Shown piece after piece: positions 56,927 to 64,000 of a DNA stretch of 64,000 nt. The DNA is from a marine gamma proteobacterium HTCC2080 (GTDB lineage: Bacteria > Pseudomonadota > Gammaproteobacteria > Pseudomonadales > Halieaceae). Location of the stretch: NCBI GenBank assembly GCA_000169115.1, contig AAVV01000001.1, positions 62,001-126,000 on the forward strand. The letters run 5' to 3'. Under the pieces are notes generated by a model that saw nothing but the letters and a program-made list of their open reading frames with translations, was not told the DNA's origin and ran no database searches. Every line of letters begins with the position of its first letter. The stretch's first letter is position 1. A program made the position numbers and the translations under genes.

Positions 56927-58429
56927 TCACGCTTGAGTGTATAGCGGCATAATGATTTGGGCGCATGCGCCACTGGGCGCGTCCAAAAACTGTAAGGTGC
57001 CTCCGGCGGCGGTGATAATGCCGTGACTGACCGATAAGCCGAGACCGGTGCCAGCTCCAGCTTCTTTGGTGGTAACAAAGGGTTCCATGATGCTATCTCG
57101 CAGATTTTCTGGGATACCCAGTCCATTATCAGTCACCGTGATCTCAAGGTGATCGACGCCACAATGCAGGGCGATAATAATATTTCCCGTCAGGGTGCTG
57201 TTGGTGTTTTTACGATGATCAAGAATGGAGTCTTTTGCATTTCCAATTAAATTTATAATGACTTGCTCAAACTTAGTCAGGTTGCACGGCAGGATCACAG
57301 GTTCCGTTAAATCACCGATGGTGAGTGAAATATTGTCGACCTTGAGGGTTTGCATACTCATTTGAGCGCTATTTTCAAGCGCCACCTGGGGATCACAGTA
57401 GTTTTCTGTATCGTCGGCTTCTCGCCCATAAAGCAATAGCTGTCGTACGATATTTGCTGCGCGTTCAATTTGGCTATTGATCCGCGTCAATGAGTCCTCA
57501 GATTTGCCCTCTAGCACTGAGGTTTTCATCAAGTAGTTGCGTAAATTGACAGTGGCAAGGCGAATAACGTTAAGAGGCTGGTTGATTTCGTGGGCTATGC
57601 CTGCGGCGAGCTCTCCAATCGAGGCAAGTTTTGAGGATTGAATCAGCTGCAGCTCTTGTGCTTTTTTAGCGGAGACATCTTGTATGGTTGCGCATAGGTA
57701 CGACTCTTTTGACGTTGGGTGATCCATTAAAAATAGAGAGTAGCTAAGCCAAGTCTTTTTTCCGTTAACTGTAATCAGCCGCTCCTGCAAATGCTCGGGA
57801 CTTCCACTGAGCACCTTTGCTATTGAGGTTTCTACTATTGAGCGTAGTTCTGGCTCCAGGGTCGTTATGATATTTTTTGCCTCTAAGTCAGCTCGAGAAA
57901 CCCCCAAGAAATCTAAGATTTGTTGGTTGGCAAACACGACCTCGCCACTGGTCTTCAAAATAGCAACTCCGAGATCGGCTGCACTCGCGAATGCTTCAAA
58001 AAAACGCGTATCTTGTCCTAAGTTTTGGAAGATTTTCCTCTGTTCTGAAATATCGCGAGTTAGCCCTTCTATCGCTATGGGAATATTCTGTGCGTCATAA
58101 ATAAGCTTGGCCGTTGTGGCTACCCAGAAATTTCCTTTAGGCCCTCGCATTTCAGCTTCAAAGTTGTCGACAGCACCCTCGCCCTCAGCGAGGGCCGCCA
58201 TAAAGCGCTCCCTACCGTCGGGTTCAACGTAATAGTCGCCAAGTTTGACGTTCATAATTTCTTCTACGCGGCCGTAGCCAAACATCTGTACCGCATTTGA
58301 GCTGGCAGCAAGCACGTGGCCGTCGAGGTCAGCGCGGTAATAGGCAAATGGGAGGTCATTTATGAAGGCGATTGCGTCTTCATATGAAAGCGATTCAAGG
58401 TCGGTAATGAGGGTTAGCTTATCTGGCAT
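56927..58429 (-). CDS. PAS-domain sensor histidine kinase (orphan)
   Basis: 500 residues with no membrane helix, so probably cytoplasmic. PAS domains lie at about 17-125 and 143-255. The phosphoacceptor is His280 in GIAHEINQPLN. The ATPase domain shows INLIGNAKDS, DNGLGIPE and GTGLGLSVSHGI. No response regulator or receiver domain is adjacent. The HEINQPLN box is typical of kinases related to NtrB/FixL. A heme-binding PAS cannot be confirmed by eye. The signal is unknown; the FNR box behind it hints at a redox setting. Confidence 0.93.
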   Translation of the reverse strand: MPDKLTLITDLESLSYEDAIAFINDLPFAYYRADLDGHVLAASSNAVQMFGYGRVEEIMNVKLGDYYVEPDGRERFMAALAEGEGAVDNFEAEMRGPKGNFWVATTAKLIYDAQNIPIAIEGLTRDISEQRKIFQNLGQDTRFFEAFASAADLGVAILKTSGEVVFANQQILDFLGVSRADLEAKNIITTLEPELRSIVETSIAKVLSGSPEHLQERLITVNGKKTWLSYSLFLMDHPTSKESYLCATIQDVSAKKAQELQLIQSSKLASIGELAAGIAHEINQPLNVIRLATVNLRNYLMKTSVLEGKSEDSLTRINSQIERAANIVRQLLLYGREADDTENYCDPQVALENSAQMSMQTLKVDNISLTIGDLTEPVILPCNLTKFEQVIINLIGNAKDSILDHRKNTNSTLTGNIIIALHCGVDHLEITVTDNGLGIPENLRDSIMEPFVTTKEAGAGTGLGLSVSHGIITAAGGTLQFLDAPSGACAQIIMPLYTQA

Positions 58430-58602
58430 TAGCGATTTTCGGGTTCAATGTGAGGTGTCGTCTACGTCGGGGTGATACTTGATATTGCCAGCGCCGCTAA
58501 AAATTTGGAATGTCTTTCTCTCTAAATACGCTAAGAGAGGGTGTTTTGGGCGAGCAAACATCATTCGCTATTCACAGGTATTGACTCCCTGCTTTATTAA
58601 GT

Positions 58603-58803
58603 TTGCGTAGGTTATATCCTAGGGATGCAAAGACTGAGGGTTTGGTATCGTGCCTGATGGAGTATCTGCCGATTAACCAAGGCACTGAGCGATGCAGTTT
58701 TGTGTTAGATGAAGATGTCTTTTGCGTAGATCTCTATGACGCTTGCAGTGCCAGCAGTCGATCGATGCAGGCTGAAATAAAACTGTTTTTAGAGTACCAA
58801 TAA
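58603..58803 (+). CDS. Doubtful small ORF
   Basis: 66 residues from a TTG, or 49 from an ATG at 58657. No family, signal or ribosome site is evident. The residues (FVLDEDVFCVDLYDACSASS) are not obviously random, and no gene overlaps on the other strand, so it may be a remnant or a real small gene. Kept only because it fills an otherwise empty stretch of about 400 bases between the kinase promoter region and the split gene. Confidence 0.25.
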   Translation: MRRLYPRDAKTEGLVSCLMEYLPINQGTERCSFVLDEDVFCVDLYDACSASSRSMQAEIKLFLEYQ

Positions 58804-58834
58804 AAATGAAGCTAGCGGAATTTAGTTCGATTCA

Positions 58835-59167
58835 CTAATGACGCGTTGATGTGATCTCGTGATGCTCAAGCCAGCCCATCGTAAGACCTATGTTCTGCTT
58901 GATCTCGTTAATGCTGCGTACGTCGTGGGTGTTGGCTAGGTGCACTGATAGCGGATTAAGAAACACGAGGAATGTGATGACTTCGTTGCCACTCGCGCCA
59001 AACTCTATCGACTCCAACCGCTTGCGAGCGACCTTCAGAAAAGTCAGGCAGCTATTGATGGTGACGACCATATTACTCGCGAATAGCTTACGGTCATCGT
59101 GGCTCGTGCCCTCGCTAAGCGTGTCGTACTGCTTAGCGGTAAGCCTGATGTGGTCTAGTGCATAGTT
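58835..59167 (-). pseudogene. Downstream half of an apparently split gene
   Basis: This continues in the same frame as the gene at 59168-59548 after a single TAA. The translation right after the stop (NYALDHIRLTAKQYDTLSEG) reads like ordinary protein, and the first ATG comes only at 59071, 32 codons later. If the TAA were CAA, one protein of about 238 residues would result. As a separate gene it would be a 78-residue protein from 59071 containing KVARKRLESIEFG. No family recognised. Confidence 0.45.
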
Positions 59168-59548
59168 TTAGTTATCTAGCAATGTTGGCTTTTCGTAAAG
59201 CCACTCCAAGTTTCCAGCAGACTCCAGATGGGTGCCCTCTACAATAGTGCCGATAGTTCGACGGCTTGGTCGCCAGGGGCCAATACAAAGCTCATCGTTG
59301 AGTTTCCCCAAGCACGCCTGGTTGATATTGACCTTGACTGACTCTAGATATTGAATTTGGGTACAGAGAGTGTCTAATCTTGCGCGCTTAAAGCACTGCC
59401 AGCTAGTTTCGGTGTTATCGCCTTGGGGTAAGGCTCGGTCGATCACGTCCAGCAGTGAAATGGTGGTGCCAGTTACGTAGTCCAAGCGCTCCAATAGGCT
59501 TAGGTTTGCTAAGTTTACCGCGTCGGGTGCGATCTTATGGCTGGCCAT
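59168..59548 (-). CDS. Unknown protein next to tRNA-Leu, probably truncated by a stop codon
   Basis: 126 residues from the ATG 72 bases after the tRNA. Longer reading frames on this strand run through the tRNA gene and are not real. It is mostly helical (LSLLERLDYVTGTTISLLDVID) with WQCFKRARLDTLCTQIQYLE and no signal peptide. No family recognised. Reading continues in frame after the TAA (see the downstream half), so it is likely the N-terminal part of a larger protein. tRNA ends are common integration sites, so an acquired origin is possible. Confidence 0.5.
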   Translation of the reverse strand: MASHKIAPDAVNLANLSLLERLDYVTGTTISLLDVIDRALPQGDNTETSWQCFKRARLDTLCTQIQYLESVKVNINQACLGKLNDELCIGPWRPSRRTIGTIVEGTHLESAGNLEWLYEKPTLLDN

Positions 59549-59620
59549 GTCAAAAATCTGTAGCGTTTCAGCCGCTGCAGATGGCTCTACGAAGCTTAGA
59601 TTGCATGAGTGCTTTATAGA

Positions 59621-59707
59621 TGGTGCCCAGAAGAGGACTTGAACCTCCACGCCCTTGCGAGCACTAGCACCTGAAGCTAGCGTGTCTACCAATTTCACCA
59701 CCTGGGC
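59621..59707 (-). tRNA. tRNA-Leu (anticodon CAG)
   Basis: 87 bases including an encoded CCA. The acceptor stem pairs GCCCAGG with TCTGGGC, the D-arm contains TGGTAGACACGC, the anticodon loop is CTTCAGGTG, there is a long variable arm (class II), and the T-arm is GGTTCAAGTCC. Layout and length match E. coli tRNA-Leu(CAG), which reads the CUG codon. Confidence 0.96.
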
Positions 59708-59869
59708 ACAGGGGCAACCCGGAAATCCGAGGGCGATGAGACTAATCTGGGTCGCTGCAGTTGTCAATCTAGGGGTCAATTAGGCCCATGGCGTACAGAC
59801 TACTTCTGTGCGCATTTCGCCCCCATTTGAACGTGCGAAGCACAGGCTCCCGTTTTAATGTGGACCACG

Positions 59870-59875
59870 TATAAA
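59870..59875 (+). promoter_or_regulatory. Possible -10 element for the diaminopropionate genes
   Basis: TATAAA lies 20 bases before the sbnA-like ATG. No good -35 is seen. No Fur-like box was recognised, although sbnA/sbnB of siderophore clusters are usually iron-regulated. Confidence 0.3.
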
Positions 59876-59894
59876 TAGATAGGTCGCTCCCTTT

Positions 59895-60905
59895 ATGAAT
59901 GCAATCTGTTCGACCGTGCTTGATGCTATCGGCGATACACCTATGGTGTCGCTAGCAGCATTTGGTAAAGACACATTGCCGCACTTGTACGCCAAGCTTG
60001 AGTGTACAAATCCGGGTGGCAGCATGAAGGACCGTGCTGCAAAAGGTATGATCGAGTGGGCAGAGCGGGAGCACAACTTAACCTCGGGTGCCAGAATTGT
60101 CGTATGTACGTCTGGCAACATGGGTGTTGGCATGGCAATGGTCTGTGCCGTAAAGGGTTATCAACTCATGTGTTTGGTTGATGCCAAAATTAACCCCGCA
60201 ACTGAAAATTGCTTGCGAGTCTTGGGCGCTGAGGTCATTAAAGTTTATCAGCGTGATGAAACCGGGGGCTATCACCTCACACGGCTGAGCAAACTTGATT
60301 CGGTTCTTGCGGAGTATCCCGACGCAATTTACCTAGATCAATACGATAGCCCTGCGGCGGTGATGTCGCACAGCACGTCAACGGGGCCGGAAATCTACAA
60401 TGCGTTTCAGGGGCAGGTGCGAGCCATTGTCATGGTGGCTGGTACGGGCGGGAGCTCCATGGGCATTGCGCGTTTTTTTAAAGAGCACTCTCCCCAAACT
60501 GACATTTGGCTGGTTGATGAGGCCGGCTCTCTTGCACTGCCGGGTAATGGGGGTGCAAGCCCTAGGCATCTCAATGGCATGGGTACCAGTATTGCACCGG
60601 CCAATTACGGGCCAGCTGACTTTCACACGTTTATCGATCATGTTGTTTACGTGAATGCAGAAGACAGTATTCGTGCGGCTATTGAATTGGCACGCTGTGA
60701 GGGTATCTTGGTCGGGGGCTCGGGCGGTGCTGCTGTACAGGTCATGCGCGACGTTGCTGCCGCGCATTATGGTGCTGACGACAATCTAGTTGCCTTGTTA
60801 CCTGATCATGGTAGTCGATACACCGAAACACAGTTCGATCCTGATTGGCTTGCGGCACGAGGTATAAACGTGCCAGAGATTTTCAATGTGGAAGATGAGT
60901 CTTAA
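59895..60905 (+). CDS. sbnA: SbnA-like PLP enzyme (N-(1-amino-1-carboxyethyl)-glutamate synthase type)
   Basis: 336 residues, a cysteine-synthase-fold PLP enzyme. The catalytic lysine is in NPGGSMKDRA, the phosphate loop is TSGNMGVGMA, and VAGTGGSSMG precedes the late glycine-rich SGGAAVQV. In staphyloferrin B synthesis SbnA joins O-phosphoserine and glutamate; SbnB then releases L-2,3-diaminopropionate. The next gene is SbnB-like and shares one base with this one (TAATG), which supports the assignment over a plain cysteine synthase. Confidence 0.88.
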   Translation: MNAICSTVLDAIGDTPMVSLAAFGKDTLPHLYAKLECTNPGGSMKDRAAKGMIEWAEREHNLTSGARIVVCTSGNMGVGMAMVCAVKGYQLMCLVDAKINPATENCLRVLGAEVIKVYQRDETGGYHLTRLSKLDSVLAEYPDAIYLDQYDSPAAVMSHSTSTGPEIYNAFQGQVRAIVMVAGTGGSSMGIARFFKEHSPQTDIWLVDEAGSLALPGNGGASPRHLNGMGTSIAPANYGPADFHTFIDHVVYVNAEDSIRAAIELARCEGILVGGSGGAAVQVMRDVAAAHYGADDNLVALLPDHGSRYTETQFDPDWLAARGINVPEIFNVEDES

Positions 60906-61927
60906 TGAATGAACAAACACTCCTTCTTACTCAGGGTGATTTACAGCAATGTGGCGCAGCCGATATTGAGGTTGTGGGTAAGGCTCTAGAAGACTGCTTT
61001 GTTGCGCACGAGGCGGGCCAGTTCACCGCCCCCCCAAGTAGCTTTTTAAAACGTCCAGAATGTCCTCACGTCGCCGATCGTATTATTGGGCTTGCGGGTC
61101 ATCTAGGCGGGAGTTTTGACATTGAAGGGCTGAAGTGGATAGCAAGCGCCCATCAAAATCCTGCGCGAGGTCTGCCTAGAGCCAACGCGGTGATTGTTCT
61201 AAACGACCCTGATACGCGCCTGCCTTTGGCGATTATGGAGGGCGGCCTGATCAGCGCGATGCGAACCGCTGTGGTGCAGGCGCTAGCAGCCCGTTACCTT
61301 GCCAGACCTGATTCCACAGTGTTGGGCCTGGTGGGCGCAGGAAGAATAGGGGCACTATCGGTTTGGGCAATATGCCAGTGGTTTCCTGGTTTGCGCGACA
61401 TCCGGGTATTCGACCTGTCAGAGGCTCGTGCTGAGGCCTGTTGCCAGCACTTGCAGAAACTCGGCTTAGCGGCGACCACTGTGTCAAACTTTGAAGCGGC
61501 ACTTGCGCCTGCGGACATTGCCTTAACGGCTACAACGGCCTACGAGCCCTGGGCTACCCCCGCTTGTTTCAAATCAGGTTCTCTATTTCTCAATGTATCT
61601 CTCATGGATCCAGTGTTTGAAACAGTTTCTCTGGCGGACAAAATTGTTGTTGATGATTGGGAGCAATGTATCCATTCCGACCGTGTTCTGGCGCGAATGC
61701 ATCGTGCCGGCCTCGTTGACCGTGAGTCTGTTCACGCGGAATTTGGCGAGATAATCACGGGAAACAAGTTGGGGCGCGAGCACGCTGATGAGCGAATTTT
61801 CTTCAACCCCTTTGGCCTAGCTATTGAAGACCTCGCCGTGGCAAAGGTGGTTTATGATCGAGCCGTTAAGGCTGGCTTAGGCACGCCTATTCATCTCGTT
61901 GATAAGGAGTGGGACGTCTTATTTTGA
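60905..61927 (+). CDS. sbnB: SbnB-like oxidase, ornithine cyclodeaminase family
   Basis: 340 residues. The NAD-binding Rossmann motif is LGLVGAGRIGALS, preceded by MEGGLISAMRTAVV and KWIASAHQNP, as in SbnB and ornithine cyclodeaminases. SbnB oxidatively cleaves the SbnA product to 2-oxoglutarate and L-2,3-diaminopropionate. Pairing with the SbnA-like gene makes diaminopropionate the likely product. Stop overlaps the start of the DUF418 gene. Confidence 0.88.
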   Translation: MNEQTLLLTQGDLQQCGAADIEVVGKALEDCFVAHEAGQFTAPPSSFLKRPECPHVADRIIGLAGHLGGSFDIEGLKWIASAHQNPARGLPRANAVIVLNDPDTRLPLAIMEGGLISAMRTAVVQALAARYLARPDSTVLGLVGAGRIGALSVWAICQWFPGLRDIRVFDLSEARAEACCQHLQKLGLAATTVSNFEAALAPADIALTATTAYEPWATPACFKSGSLFLNVSLMDPVFETVSLADKIVVDDWEQCIHSDRVLARMHRAGLVDRESVHAEFGEIITGNKLGREHADERIFFNPFGLAIEDLAVAKVVYDRAVKAGLGTPIHLVDKEWDVLF

Positions 61928-63120
61928 ACGCAGTTCAGCGCTACCGGGAGGTTGATGTCCTTCGGGGCTTTGCCCTTTTCGGCGTGCTGTTGGTCAATCT
62001 CTACGGCTTTGGTGCCGATTCATTGGCTTGGGATGGATCCTTAGATCGAGCTTTCTGGCAGTTTAAGCACGTGTTTTTTGAATCAAAATTTTGGAGTCTT
62101 TTCAGCCTGCTGTTTGGCATTTCTTTTTGGTTGCAGATTCGGATAGCTCTGCAACCCTGGCGCCTGCTGCGGCGCTATGGAGCCCTGCTGCTGTTTGGCT
62201 GCTGCCACGCGCTATTCTTTGAGGGTGACATTTTAATGCTCTATGCAGAGTTTGGCGTGCTGTTGCTGCTGTTGCATAGGTGCTCCACCCGAGTTTTGGT
62301 GGTCATTGCCACTGCACTGCTGCTGATTTTCCCGCTTGCTCACTATTTGGCGCCAGATCGCGGATTTAGTGACTCACCAAGTACTGTTATCGAGGCGAGG
62401 CAGTGGTTGGAAGAAGATCGCGAGGACGGTTTATATAGCACAGGATCTCTCGATGAGATCTTTGCTGAGCACGCGAGCTACCTACCTGAAATTCCCTGGC
62501 AAGACTACCAATGGCCCGATTCGGGATGGGCGGTATTTGCGCTGTTTTTATTGGGCTTTTGCTTCGCTCGAGAGGGTGGCTTGCAGTGGTTTACCCAAAG
62601 ACCGGAGCGGGTGTTTAACACAGGTCGTTGGATGTTCTTGCTGGGCCTCAGTGCTATGGCGATCGAGGCCTGGATGACCTACGCATTGAGTTATCGCGTT
62701 TTCGGTGACACAGCCTCCGGTGGCGTAACGCAGCTCATGGGAGACCTGGCATTTCTGTTCGGCACCTTACTCCTGACCGCCGCGTGGTTTTGTTTAATGC
62801 ATAGTTTTGCCACCCGCTGTCCCGACTGGTGGGTAGTGCGCGCTCTGGAGGCGGCTGGGCGAATGAGCCTGACGACATATCTTGCCCAAACGCTGATCTT
62901 CACAACCCTTTTTTACGGTTATGGCTTGGGCTGGGCCTACTGGCTGGGACCAACATCCGTCACCGGCCTCGCCGTCGTCATTTTCATGTGCCAAATTCTG
63001 TTTGCGCAGTTTTGGTTTTTACATTTTGTAATTGGTCCCTTTGAGTGGCTTTGGCGACTTGCCACAGACCTGCATCCCCCGGCATTGCGGGTAACGCCAG
63101 GGCAAGGTCTAAACCCTTAA
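61924..63120 (+). CDS. DUF418 multi-pass membrane protein
   Basis: About 398 residues with roughly eight to ten membrane helices. The TTG at 61924, overlapping the SbnB stop (TTGA), is preferred; a GTG at 61909 is also possible but touches its ribosome site. N-terminal EVDVLRGFALFGVLLVNLYGF and the late MSLTTYLAQTLIFTTLFYG plus GPFEWLWR are DUF418 signatures. Members are distant relatives of membrane acyltransferases; the role here might be export or modification of the product. The last 137 bases overlap the phosphopantetheinyl transferase gene on the other strand. Confidence 0.9.
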   Translation: MNAVQRYREVDVLRGFALFGVLLVNLYGFGADSLAWDGSLDRAFWQFKHVFFESKFWSLFSLLFGISFWLQIRIALQPWRLLRRYGALLLFGCCHALFFEGDILMLYAEFGVLLLLLHRCSTRVLVVIATALLLIFPLAHYLAPDRGFSDSPSTVIEARQWLEEDREDGLYSTGSLDEIFAEHASYLPEIPWQDYQWPDSGWAVFALFLLGFCFAREGGLQWFTQRPERVFNTGRWMFLLGLSAMAIEAWMTYALSYRVFGDTASGGVTQLMGDLAFLFGTLLLTAAWFCLMHSFATRCPDWWVVRALEAAGRMSLTTYLAQTLIFTTLFYGYGLGWAYWLGPTSVTGLAVVIFMCQILFAQFWFLHFVIGPFEWLWRLATDLHPPALRVTPGQGLNP

Positions 63121-63793
63121 AGCGGCCTTCGAAGAACGCCGATGCTGTTGAGGCGCGCTGGCTGCCTTTAGGGTTCTGACAAACAGCGATTCCGCCTTCA
63201 GGGGTGGGTATGAAAAGCGTGTCATTGAGCCCTTCGGCAAGGCCGCAATTTCGATACTTTAGTGCCGCCTCTTTCAGCCGCCATATTCGGTAAAACAGGT
63301 CTGCTGCAGTTCTGGGGTCAGCTTGCTTTAGAGCCGTTGTCTCTGCGTCAGTAAAAAGTGCGTCCGCTACGGCGAAAATATTTTCTTTTTCATCGGCAAT
63401 TTCTACATCAATGCCAATTCTTTTTATACCTGAGCCGACGGCGTAGATGGCATGTGTCCCCGATGAGCTGACGCTAATGCCACAATCATTCGTGGGGTGA
63501 CTATGGTTTAAACCCAATTTGGTGGGCCCGGATGTGGCACCGAAATTTTCGCGAAGAAGCCACCCTAAATAAGCCCGTCGTTGTACAAAAGCGCTTCGCC
63601 CGCCGGGCGCATGGAGTTCTTGCGCTCGTTGACGCTCTTGGGTGCTCAATTCGACGAGGCAATCTCGCTGAAAGGAGCGATCGTCAACATAACGCCAGAG
63701 GTAAATGTCGACAGCATAGTGACCGGCCTCCATCGTGCCTCTGCAGCCAAGGCGCTCAAAAGCTTGAGCCAGATTAGGATTGATTGCCCTCAC
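62984..63793 (-). CDS. 4'-phosphopantetheinyl transferase, Sfp type
   Basis: 269 residues, GTG start overlapping the stop of the upstream synthetase-like gene (GTGA). The Mg/CoA motif RIGIDVEIA and the second motif FYRIWRLKEAALK identify the Sfp/Gsp family, which attaches the phosphopantetheine arm to carrier domains of peptide or polyketide synthetases. An ATG at 63733 is an alternative start. Coupling to the gene at the window edge strongly suggests that gene encodes a carrier-protein enzyme. Confidence 0.92.
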   Translation of the reverse strand: MRAINPNLAQAFERLGCRGTMEAGHYAVDIYLWRYVDDRSFQRDCLVELSTQERQRAQELHAPGGRSAFVQRRAYLGWLLRENFGATSGPTKLGLNHSHPTNDCGISVSSSGTHAIYAVGSGIKRIGIDVEIADEKENIFAVADALFTDAETTALKQADPRTAADLFYRIWRLKEAALKYRNCGLAEGLNDTLFIPTPEGGIAVCQNPKGSQRASTASAFFEGRFKGLDLALALPAMPGDAGLWQVAKATQRDQLQNVKTKTAQTEFGT

Positions 63794-64000
63794 AGTGATC
63801 GCTCGAAATTGACGGGGCTACCGGCATGAACCCCGGTGGTCAGCGCCATGCCTTTCATTACCAAACCCAGACTCTCAACGGTAGTTTGGGGCTCTAGCAC
63901 AGCACCTCCCATAACCGTGGCGCCAAAATTAATAGCGCTTTTTGACTTGATGACAGTTTGTTTTACCGACAGAAGGCGATGCTCAAAACTGTGCAGCTGC
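63790..64000 (-). CDS. C-terminal end of a Pls/PosA-like peptide synthetase (5' part outside window)
   Basis: Only the last 69 codons are visible; the frame is open to the window edge. They read as hexapeptide-repeat left-handed beta-helix (INFGATVMGGAVLEPQTTV, then LGLVMKGM and GVHAGSPV). This matches the C-terminal trimeric module of Pls/PosA-type synthetases, which polymerise a single basic amino acid. A free-standing hexapeptide acyltransferase is an alternative. Coupling to a phosphopantetheinyl transferase favours the synthetase. Confidence 0.6.
   Translation of the reverse strand, partial: QLHSFEHRLLSVKQTVIKSKSAINFGATVMGGAVLEPQTTVESLGLVMKGMALTTGVHAGSPVNFERSL

Noticed and set aside
58890-59165. 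91-codon plus-strand frame opposite the split gene
   Set aside because: The minus-strand reading is more protein-like and continues in frame with its neighbour.
59549-59779. N-terminal extension of the unknown gene through tRNA-Leu
   Set aside because: The sequence is a clear tRNA gene; the coding reading across it is accidental.

Overview
The window reads as chromosomal DNA of a free-living, probably marine gammaproteobacterium. The closest feel is the Cellvibrionales / Halieaceae (OM60/NOR5) neighbourhood. I infer this from E. coli-like housekeeping gene order (queG, tsaE, amidase, mutL, miaA, hfq, hflX, hflK, hflC, hisZ, purA), the style of the proteins, and a polyserine linker of the kind known from that order. 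There is no rRNA operon, intact prophage, insertion sequence or CRISPR array. One tRNA, Leu(CAG), is present.

Layout. 1-4516: the 3' end of tyrS, nagZ, a Kazal-like lipoprotein coupled to a dicarboxylate symporter, a metallo-beta-lactamase-fold hydrolase and an unknown gene. 4625-9577 (minus): an Old Yellow Enzyme, the DEAD-box helicase DeaD and an exported amidohydrolase. 9616-24441 (minus): a tightly packed run of thirteen genes that I cannot assign to any named system. It encodes an ExbB/TolQ-like channel, two proteins that fuse an ExbD-like transmembrane segment to a coiled coil and a von Willebrand A domain, and a possible actin/Hsp70-fold protein. It also encodes a PEGA-repeat protein with a formylglycine-enzyme-like domain lacking the expected cysteine, a helical membrane protein, a TonB-C-like exported protein, five lipoproteins (one polyserine-rich, one an M48 protease) and a small exported protein. 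This is the best candidate here for an undescribed system, most simply an envelope-spanning, ion-driven machine.

24589-36445: single housekeeping genes (thioesterase, ggt, pdxH, cinA-like, an orphan parA, asnS, rnb, phoH-PIN, psd). 36523-52432: an outer-membrane-like protein, rsgA, orn, queG, then the long plus-strand cell-wall, mismatch-repair, tRNA-modification, Hfq, HflX/K/C, HisZ and PurA series with overlapping genes, ending in a YdcF-like gene. 52442-58429: a short AraC-type protein, an HtpX-like protease with LemA, a short-chain dehydrogenase and an orphan PAS histidine kinase. A perfect FNR/ANR box lies between the last two.

58603-59707 is a small accessory patch: tRNA-Leu followed by an unknown gene apparently split by an in-frame stop. 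From 59895 to the window edge is part of a biosynthetic locus. SbnA- and SbnB-like enzymes (the route to L-2,3-diaminopropionate) and a DUF418 membrane protein face a phosphopantetheinyl transferase and the last 69 codons of a protein with a left-handed beta-helix. That end resembles the C-terminus of Pls/PosA-type homopolymer peptide synthetases, so a diaminopropionate-containing peptide or polymer is a reasonable prediction.
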